Notes under the pieces: generated by a model
What the model was told of the DNA's origin: nothing
The model's database searches: none
Seen by the model: the letters and a program-made list of their open reading frames with translations, nothing else
Position numbers and translations under genes: made by a program
Shown: in pieces, positions 1-5,507 of the stretch
Position numbering within the stretch: the first letter of the stretch is position 1
How the letters are laid out: every line of letters begins with the position of its first letter
Origin: an uncultured Lachnospiraceae bacterium
GTDB taxonomy: Bacteria > Bacillota > Clostridia > Lachnospirales > Lachnospiraceae
Reading direction: 5' to 3'
Assembly: GCA_902766655.1 (NCBI GenBank)
Contig: CACXEL010000167.1
Coordinates: 1 to 10,211, forward strand
Length of the DNA stretch: 10,211 nucleotides

Positions 1-2
1 AG

Positions 3-1565
3 CTTCAGGAAGTCGACGTCGAGTCGCTTCAGTTCCCGCTCGCTGAGAAAGCCACCATCAAAGGCCTGATCAGCTATCCGCCCAACACGGAATCCAATCC
101 CAACAACCGCACCATCTTCAAGCGCCTTGAAGAGGAGACCAACGTCCATGTTGAATGGGACGCCATCCAGGGCGACCAGTGGGGCGACAAGATCTCCCTC
201 GCCATGGCCAACCCCAAGACTCTGAGTGACTTCATCTTCACCGCGGGCTTCAGTGACATGGATCTGCTTAAGTACGCAGATCAGGGTATCATCATTCCTC
301 TTGAGGAGTACATCGATGCCTACATGCCCAACCTGAAGGCTGTCTTCGATAAGTTCCCGGAGTACAGGACCATGTCCACAGACGTCAACGGACACATCTG
401 GGCTTTCCCGTGGATCGAGCAGCTCGGTTCCGAGAAGACCGCTATCCAGACCATCGGCAACATGCCCTTCATCAACAAGAAGTGGCTTGATTTCCTTGGC
501 CTCGAGATGCCCGGCACAGTCGATGAGTTCGAGCAGGTCCTGATCGCTTTCCGTGACAACGCTTCCAAGCTTCAGGCTGAATTCGGCATTGAAGGCTCCA
601 TCATCCCCATGTCCTGCATCGTCAACGACGGTGACCAGGATCCCGCCGTCCTCATCAACGGCTTCGGCGAGGGCATCGGCGACATGGACAAGTGGAGACA
701 TATCGCAGTTACTGATGATCTTAAGGTCGTCTACACCGCTGTACAGCCCGGCTTCAGGAAGGGTATCGAATGGCTCCATAAGCTCTATGAGGAGAACCTC
801 ATTGATCCGGAAGCCTTCACTCAGGAGTGGTCTACCTACGTTTCCAAGGGCAAGTCTCACCGCTACGGCGTCTGCTTCTCCTGGGACGTTGCCAACATTG
901 ACAATATTCAGGACTTTGTCCCGCTTCCCATGCTGCAGGCTGATGTCAAGAACCTGACACCGCAGAACGGCTCCTTCACCAGCGGCTACGACAGAGGCCG
1001 TTGCGTCATCACCGCCGTTGCCAAAGAGCCGGCCCTCATCGCCGCCTGGATCGACAAGATGTATGATCCCTTCCAGTCCCCGCAGAACAACTGGGGTACC
1101 TACGGCGAAGACGATGAGTTCGATATCTTCGTCCTCGGCGAGAACGACAAGGGCGAGAAGATGCTCAAGCATGCTCCGCTGGGCGATGCCTCTCCGGTTG
1201 AAGTCCGTGAGGCCGAAGCTGTCGGCGGCCCGCTGGCCATCCTCGATGAGTACTACGGCGTCTATGTTACCTGCCCGGACGATGCTCAGTATCGTCTTGA
1301 CTGGATCAAGGACATCTACACTCCGGATATGCATACCAAGTATGTCTACCCCAACGTCTTCATGGCCAGGGAAGACACCGAGGAGCTTTCCAACCTGATG
1401 GCAGACCTTTCCAAGTGCACCAATGCCCACAAGTCCGACTGGATCATGAATGGTCTTACGGATGCTGACTGGGATGCGTTCCTTGGCGAGCTTGACGCTT
1501 ATAAGCTGGACGACTATCTTGCCATCTACCAGAAGTATCTGGATGCCTTCTACGCAGCAGAATAA
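3..1565 (+). CDS. ABC transporter extracellular sugar-binding protein (5'-partial)
   Basis: The reading frame is open from base 3 to the TAA at 1563-1565, giving 520 residues with the true start and signal peptide off the left edge. The visible N-terminus has the layout of LipO/LplA-type solute-binding lipoproteins of Bacillota: a short strand (TIKGLISYPPN, about residues 18-28), then a conserved block around TIFKRLEEETNVHVEW (about 38-53), then KISLAMANPKTLSDFI (about 62-77) and a PLEEYIDAYMPNL segment (about 100-112). Such proteins bind oligosaccharides outside the membrane and hand them to two permeases, which would lie upstream here. The next gene is a cytoplasmic GH32 enzyme, so fructosides such as sucrose or fructo-oligosaccharides are the likely ligands (inference). 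The ATG at 204 is internal and has no ribosome binding site. Family call is from recall of sequence pattern; substrate is unproven. Confidence 0.87.
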   Translation, partial: LQEVDVESLQFPLAEKATIKGLISYPPNTESNPNNRTIFKRLEEETNVHVEWDAIQGDQWGDKISLAMANPKTLSDFIFTAGFSDMDLLKYADQGIIIPLEEYIDAYMPNLKAVFDKFPEYRTMSTDVNGHIWAFPWIEQLGSEKTAIQTIGNMPFINKKWLDFLGLEMPGTVDEFEQVLIAFRDNASKLQAEFGIEGSIIPMSCIVNDGDQDPAVLINGFGEGIGDMDKWRHIAVTDDLKVVYTAVQPGFRKGIEWLHKLYEENLIDPEAFTQEWSTYVSKGKSHRYGVCFSWDVANIDNIQDFVPLPMLQADVKNLTPQNGSFTSGYDRGRCVITAVAKEPALIAAWIDKMYDPFQSPQNNWGTYGEDDEFDIFVLGENDKGEKMLKHAPLGDASPVEVREAEAVGGPLAILDEYYGVYVTCPDDAQYRLDWIKDIYTPDMHTKYVYPNVFMAREDTEELSNLMADLSKCTNAHKSDWIMNGLTDADWDAFLGELDAYKLDDYLAIYQKYLDAFYAAE

Positions 1566-1588
1566 TAAATAGGTAAAAACCGGAATCA

Positions 1589-1628
1589 CCGTGCGGCGGT
1601 CAGCCAAAGGCCGTCGCGCGGTATTTTT
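1589..1628 (+). terminator. Intergenic hairpin with T-tract (partial terminator/attenuator)
   Basis: CCGTGCGGCGG (1589-1599) pairs with CCGTCGCGCGG (1611-1621) as an 11-bp stem containing two G-U pairs, with an 11-base loop, followed by TATTTTT (1622-1628). It lies 23 bases after the binding-protein stop and directly before the ribosome binding site of the GH32 gene. No separate promoter is evident between hairpin and gene, so it probably lets only part of the transcripts read through, giving much binding protein and less enzyme. It may also protect the 3' end of the upstream message. Confidence 0.75.
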
Positions 1629-1649
1629 CGGAGTAGGAGATGATTTGTT

Positions 1650-3143
1650 ATGATAAGCCAGGCATTAAGGGACGCCAGACGTTACGAAGAAATCATAGAG
1701 AGAACTATATCAGAACCCCAGCGCCCTCTGTTTCACCTGACGCCCCGGTGCGGGTGGATGAATGATCCTAACGGCTTCTCCGTATACGATGGCCAGTATC
1801 ATTTGTTCTACCAGTACTACCCCTATTATTCCAAATGGGGGCCCATGCACTGGGGTCATGCAGTCAGCAGGGACCTGCTCCATTGGGACTATCTGCCCGC
1901 CGCTCTGGCCCCCGACCAGCTCTATGACCAGAGGGGATGCTTCTCAGGAAGCGCCATTACCATGGAGGACGGTAGGCAGCTGCTCATGTACACCTCTGTC
2001 GGGGAGACGACCGATCCGGCCGGCTACGACAGCGGTATACAGACGCAGAGCATTGCCATCGGTGATGGTGAGGAATACGAAAAGTACGAGGGAAATCCTG
2101 TTATCACGGAAGCGGATCTTCCCCCGGGATTCAGCCGGTATGACTTCAGAGACCCGAAAATGTGGAGGGCTTCGGACGGGACCTATATCGTCGCCGTTGC
2201 CAACCGGGCCGACGATGGAGGAGGGAAGATCCTGCTCTTCAGGAGCAACGATCTTCTCCACTGGAAGTACTGGAAGGTGCTCGCTGCCAACCACGGACGT
2301 TTCGGCTCCATGTGGGAGTGTCCGGATTTCTTCGGCCTCGACGGCAGGCATGTTCTTCTGGTCAGCCCCCAGGACATGCACCCCTCGGGCTTCGAATATC
2401 ACAACGGTAACGGGACCCTCTGCCTGATCGGCGACTACGATGAGGAGACAGGTACCTTCACCGAGGCGGCCAATCAGGCCATTGACTACGGAATCGATTT
2501 TTACGCTCCCCAGACTATTCTGACGCCGGATGGCCGGCGGATCATGATCGGCTGGATGCAGAACTGGGATGCGTGCGCTATCAGGGCCCCCAGTGAGAAG
2601 TGGGCAGGCCAGATGTCCGTTCCCCGGGAGCTTTCCATAAAGAACGGACGCCTTTACCAGACGCCGTGCCGCGAACTTGAATCCCTCTATCGGGATGAAG
2701 TCATCCACAAGAATGTGAAGGTCGGCGGATTTGATGAGGTCGCCCTTCCGGGAGTCTTCGGCAGGTGCCTGGACCTCACTGTCCATGTCAGACCTGCAGA
2801 CCCGGAAAAGGTATTCCACCGGTTCTCGATCCGGTTCGCGCAGAAGGATCCTCTTCGCACTGGCGTCAGCTTCCGGCCCCACGAACAGACCGTCAAGATC
2901 GACCGGAAGTATTCCGGCTCCTGCCGCGCCATCGTTCACCAGAGGAGATGCCTTGTCAGGGGCAGCGATAACGGTGAAATCACCTTCCGCCTGATTCTCG
3001 ACCGCTACAGCGTTGAGATCTTTATCAACGACGGTGAGTATGCCATGACGGCCGCCATCTTCACGGACCTTGAGGCGGAGAGAATCTGCTTCTTCGCCGA
3101 CGGCGATGCCGTGATCGATGTGGAGAAGCACAGGATCGGGTGA
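1650..3143 (+). CDS. GH32 beta-fructofuranosidase (sucrose/fructo-oligosaccharide hydrolase)
   Basis: A 497-residue glycoside hydrolase family 32 enzyme that removes terminal fructose from sucrose, sucrose-6-phosphate or short fructans. All family landmarks are visible: WMNDPNG at 36-42 (nucleophile D39), FSGSA at 98-102, RDP at 167-169 (transition-state stabiliser D168), WECPD at 222-226 (acid/base E223), DYGIDFYAPQT at 279-289 and GWMQNW at 301-306. The C-terminal beta-sandwich ends with SVEIFINDGE at 454-463. Length is normal and the gene looks intact. There is no signal peptide, so it acts in the cytoplasm on imported sugar. AGGAG at 1635-1639 sets the start at 1650. Next to an ABC binding protein the natural substrate is probably unphosphorylated, which argues against a strict PTS sucrose-6-phosphate hydrolase (inference). 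Confidence 0.95.
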   Translation: MISQALRDARRYEEIIERTISEPQRPLFHLTPRCGWMNDPNGFSVYDGQYHLFYQYYPYYSKWGPMHWGHAVSRDLLHWDYLPAALAPDQLYDQRGCFSGSAITMEDGRQLLMYTSVGETTDPAGYDSGIQTQSIAIGDGEEYEKYEGNPVITEADLPPGFSRYDFRDPKMWRASDGTYIVAVANRADDGGGKILLFRSNDLLHWKYWKVLAANHGRFGSMWECPDFFGLDGRHVLLVSPQDMHPSGFEYHNGNGTLCLIGDYDEETGTFTEAANQAIDYGIDFYAPQTILTPDGRRIMIGWMQNWDACAIRAPSEKWAGQMSVPRELSIKNGRLYQTPCRELESLYRDEVIHKNVKVGGFDEVALPGVFGRCLDLTVHVRPADPEKVFHRFSIRFAQKDPLRTGVSFRPHEQTVKIDRKYSGSCRAIVHQRRCLVRGSDNGEITFRLILDRYSVEIFINDGEYAMTAAIFTDLEAERICFFADGDAVIDVEKHRIG

Positions 3144-3194
3144 TGAACCCATCTTCCGGACACTGCTCCGGTAAATGAAAACAGACACAAAAAG

Positions 3195-3247
3195 GAAGGC
3201 CCTTTTTTATCAGATGAGATGTTTGATAAAAAGGGCCTTCTTTTTTT
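3195..3247. terminator. Strong terminator between convergent units, probably bidirectional
   Basis: GAAGGCCCTTTTTTATCA (3195-3212) pairs with TGATAAAAAGGGCCTTC (3224-3240), a 17-bp stem with one bulged T and an 11-base loop, followed on the plus strand by seven T (3241-3247). On the minus strand the stem is followed by CCTTTTTGTGT, so it can also end transcripts of the convergent minus-strand operon, whose last gene stops at 3384. It sits 52 bases after the GH32 stop. A small extra hairpin (CCGGA/TCCGG, 3156-3171) lies just before it. Confidence 0.9.
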
Positions 3248-3383
3248 GACAACCACCGTTCTTTAGATGAGATCCCCATTAAATATGGAGTTTTCTTTCC
3301 AGGCTCTAAAGCTGATGGGGATGATAGAACATCGGCATGGCATCCTCTTTTTCTGGCATTTACAGCATACCGGTAAAAGGAAT

Positions 3384-4226
3384 TCACCGCGTGGAGTCCC
3401 TGCGGCAGATCCGGACCGGAATGATGGTATTATTTGCCACGGGGCGGCTTTCGATTAGGTCCAGGAGGCAGCGGCAGGCTGTCTCGGCCAGAAGGCCAGG
3501 GTTCCTGTCCAGGGCAGTGATGGCGGGTGAGGCCATGGCCGAATAGGGCGAATTGTCGAAACTGATGAGCTTCACGTCCTCCGGCACGTAGAGTCCGACC
3601 CGGTGGAGGGCTGTGATCACGCCGAAAGCAGCCCGGTCACTGCTGGTGATGATGGCGTCAACTGGCATTCCCTGCCCGATGACTGCCCGGACCAGTTCCT
3701 CGGTCTCGGCCTCGGAGGCCTTTTTGCCGGCGCGGTTCAGGATATATTCAGGACGCGGTTGGATGCCGTGGGCATCGAGTGCTTCCTCGTAACCGATGAC
3801 ACGGGGGGAGGTACGCTTTTCGGCCAGGTAGCCGGGCATGAGAAGGATATTCCTGCAGCCCTTCTCAATCAGGTATTCCGTCGCCATGCGCATGGCTTCC
3901 CGGTCATCGTTGCCGACCAGGGGAATCATGCGCTTTGAGACCGGATGGCGGTCCACCCAGACAAGAGGCAGATCCTCCGGCACAAGGTCATCCGGGAGCA
4001 CGCTGAGACCGCTGACACAGAGGATGCCCTTGGCACCCAGGGCTGCGAGCGTGCGAAGGTGGTCTTTCTCCAGCTCAGCGCTGTTGGCGCTGCTCAGAAT
4101 GAGGGCTGTGAAGCCGAGTTCATGGAGCTTCCGGGCAGCAGCTTCCGCCAGAAGGGAGAAGAAGGAGTTGTCCGCAGTGGGAATGACAATGCCGACCACA
4201 GGGCGGCCATCTATATTATATATCAT
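3384..4226 (-). CDS. LacI-type sugar-sensor domain protein lacking a DNA-binding domain
   Basis: The 280-residue protein matches the effector-binding (periplasmic-binding-like) part of LacI/GalR regulators. Seen are VGIVIP at 11-16 where the core domain of such proteins begins, VDRHP at 91-95, NDD at 106-108, TSSDRAAFGV at 194-203, VPEDVKLISFDNSPYS at 214-229, TALDRNP at 237-243 and an end (CRRDSTR) like the usual LacI C-terminus. The normal first ~50-60 residues, with the helix-turn-helix and hinge helix, are absent. The start is well fixed: AGGAGG (4231-4236) precedes the ATG at 4226, which overlaps the stop of the upstream epimerase by four bases, leaving no room for a missing domain. There is no signal peptide, so it should be a soluble cytoplasmic protein. 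It may bind a sugar or sugar phosphate and act through a partner; its function is unknown. Confidence 0.85.
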   Translation of the reverse strand: MIYNIDGRPVVGIVIPTADNSFFSLLAEAAARKLHELGFTALILSSANSAELEKDHLRTLAALGAKGILCVSGLSVLPDDLVPEDLPLVWVDRHPVSKRMIPLVGNDDREAMRMATEYLIEKGCRNILLMPGYLAEKRTSPRVIGYEEALDAHGIQPRPEYILNRAGKKASEAETEELVRAVIGQGMPVDAIITSSDRAAFGVITALHRVGLYVPEDVKLISFDNSPYSAMASPAITALDRNPGLLAETACRCLLDLIESRPVANNTIIPVRICRRDSTR

Positions 4227-4879
4227 GTCTCCTCCTCTCTCAGCTCCGCGATCAGGTCCGCATAGGGCCTCCCCTTGCGGAAGAGGGCGCTGGTGCCCAG
4301 AATGAAGCCGTCCGCCCCCACAGAGGAGAGGTCGCGGATCACGTCCGGGCTGCAGTGGCCGTCGATCATGAGCCTGTAGCCGTACTGGTCCTTGAGCTCT
4401 GCCAGCTGCCGGACCTTCCTGCGGGTGAAATCTATGAATCCCTGGCCGGCGAAGCCGGGGTTGACCGTCATGACCATGACGTAGTCACAGAGATTCAGGA
4501 TCTCCGAAATGCTGGAGACGCTGGTGTCCGGATTCACCGCGATTCCGGCCGCCGCCCCCATTTCCTTGATGTGGGCCAGGGTCTTGACCACGTAGCGCTC
4601 AGACTCGGGATGGATGTAGACGATGTCGGCGCCGGCCTTGATGAACCAGTCAACCTTGCTGCCCGGGTTCTCGATCATGAGGTGGCAGTCCACGGGCTTG
4701 TCGGTGTAGCGGCGGATGGTCTGGACGTCCATGACACCCATGGTGAAGTTGGGGACGAAGCTCCCGTCCATGATATCGCAGTGGAAAATGTCAACACCCG
4801 CATCGTCCAGGGCTCTCACCTCGCCCGCCAGGTGCCCGTAGTTGGCGCACATCATGCTGGGGCAGAGAAGTCGTTTCAT
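4223..4879 (-). CDS. alsE: Ribulose-phosphate/allulose-6-phosphate 3-epimerase family protein (AlsE-like)
   Basis: A 218-residue TIM-barrel epimerase of the Rpe/AlsE family. Visible landmarks are CPSMMCANY at 6-14, HCDIMDGSFVPNF at 33-45 (metal ligands H33 and D35), DCHLM at 64-68 (H66), MTVNPGFAGQGF at 137-148, IDG at 172-174 (catalytic D173) and the phosphate-binding GADGFILGTSALF at 188-200. Both catalytic aspartates are present. By recall it is closer to E. coli AlsE (which has SLMCM, DCHLM and MTVDPGFAGQPF at these places) than to housekeeping Rpe (usually PSILSADF), favouring D-allulose-6-phosphate to D-fructose-6-phosphate. AAGGAGG (4887-4893), lying inside the end of the upstream isomerase gene, precedes the ATG, and stop and start overlap as ATGA, so translation is coupled. 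A housekeeping pentose-phosphate Rpe remains possible. Confidence 0.87.
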   Translation of the reverse strand: MKRLLCPSMMCANYGHLAGEVRALDDAGVDIFHCDIMDGSFVPNFTMGVMDVQTIRRYTDKPVDCHLMIENPGSKVDWFIKAGADIVYIHPESERYVVKTLAHIKEMGAAAGIAVNPDTSVSSISEILNLCDYVMVMTVNPGFAGQGFIDFTRRKVRQLAELKDQYGYRLMIDGHCSPDVIRDLSSVGADGFILGTSALFRKGRPYADLIAELREEET

Positions 4880-5412
4880 GCCATTTCCTCCTTTTCAGCC
4901 CCGGCAGGGCAGTCAGCGGCTCTGAGCGAGACCAGAAGGCTCTCCAGTTCCTCCTCTGCAGCCGCGAGACGGCCTGTGTCCTGGATCTCCGCGATCATAC
5001 TCACACGTCTCTGGTGGCGTCCGCCCTCATACTCCGCGTTCAGCCACTCGTCCACAATCATCTTGGCGGTCTCAACGCCGATGACCCGGGCCCCGAAGGC
5101 GATGATGTTGGTATTGTTGTGCTGCTTTGATAGCCTTGCGGTGTAGGGGTCGCTGCAGACGCAGGCACGGATGCCGTGGACCTTGTTGGCGGCGAGGCTG
5201 ATCCCCACGCCGGTCCCGCAAATGAGGACACCCCCGTCGACCAGCCCTTCAGCCACCAGCCTGGCCACCTTATAGCCGCTGACCGGATAATTGAAGCGCT
5301 CCGGGGAGTTGGTCCCCACGTCGATCATCTCGATGCCCTTGCCCTCCAGGTAGGTGCGGATCTCATTTTTCATGTCGATGGCAACATGGTCGTTGCCGAT
5401 GGCCAGTCTCAT
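4876..5412 (-). CDS. rpiB: RpiB/LacAB-family sugar-phosphate isomerase
   Basis: A 178-residue isomerase of the RpiB family, which interconverts ribose-5-P and ribulose-5-P and in several bacteria also allose-6-P and allulose-6-P. Seen are NDHVA at 7-11 (H9), ICGTGVG at 64-70 with the catalytic cysteine C65 and T67, ANKVHGIRA at 75-83, QHNNTN at 97-102 (H98), GARVIG at 107-112 and GGRHQRRV at 130-137. The start at 5412 is chosen because AAGGAGG (5418-5424) precedes it and the protein then begins directly with the conserved first strand (MRLAIGNDH); an upstream in-frame ATG at 5481 has no such support. The tail after residue 137 is about 30 residues longer than usual, charged and probably helical; its last codons carry the ribosome binding site of the next gene. 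Its neighbours, an AlsK-like kinase and AlsE-like epimerase, favour the allose role. Confidence 0.92.
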   Translation of the reverse strand: MRLAIGNDHVAIDMKNEIRTYLEGKGIEMIDVGTNSPERFNYPVSGYKVARLVAEGLVDGGVLICGTGVGISLAANKVHGIRACVCSDPYTARLSKQHNNTNIIAFGARVIGVETAKMIVDEWLNAEYEGGRHQRRVSMIAEIQDTGRLAAAEEELESLLVSLRAADCPAGAEKEEMA

Positions 5413-5417
5413 AGTTT

Positions 5418-5439
5418 CCTCCTTGGCCCGCAGCGGGCC
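5418..5439 (-). promoter_or_regulatory. Ribosome binding site abutting a GC hairpin before rpiB
   Basis: On the minus strand GGCCCG-CTG-CGGGCC (5439-5425) is a 6-bp, all-GC hairpin whose last base touches AAGGAGG (5424-5418), followed by five bases and the rpiB ATG at 5412. The site fixes the start of rpiB. The hairpin could be a roadblock or stabiliser placed at the ribosome landing site; it does not itself sequester the AAGGAGG. Confidence 0.6.
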
Positions 5440-5451
5440 TTTATCTGTGAA

Positions 5452-5502
5452 GCCGGAGTGTCCGGCAATCTTTGGTGTCATTGTCGTTCCGCAAAAAGCG
5501 GA
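5452..5502 (-). repeat. Two further small hairpins in the GH78-rpiB gap
   Basis: Read on the minus strand, TCCGC-TTTTT-GCGGA (5502-5488) lies just after the GH78 stop and GCCGGA-CAC-TCCGGC (5466-5452) follows. Neither is followed by a T-run, so they do not look like normal terminators. Together with the hairpin at 5425-5439 they fill most of this 95-base gap, the longest within the operon, and may set mRNA processing or stability between the long GH78 part and the downstream three-gene part. Confidence 0.5.
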
Positions 5503-5507
5503 GTGAT

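Noticed and set aside
204..1565. ATG at 204 as the start of the sugar-binding protein
   Set aside because: The same frame is open back to base 3 with family-like sequence, and no ribosome binding site precedes 204; the true start is outside the window.
1944..3188. 414-codon open frame on the minus strand opposite GH32
   Set aside because: Antisense to a clear GH32 gene, no family-like motifs; explained by base composition.
3272..3322. Inverted repeat ATCCCCAT/ATGGGGAT in the convergent gap
   Set aside because: Only 8 bp with a 35-base loop and no T-run; the strong terminator at 3195-3247 is sufficient for both strands.
5413..5481. Longer RpiB starting at 5481
   Set aside because: The extra 23 residues fall on hairpins, have no family match and lack a ribosome binding site, while the ATG at 5412 has a near-perfect one and begins the conserved fold.
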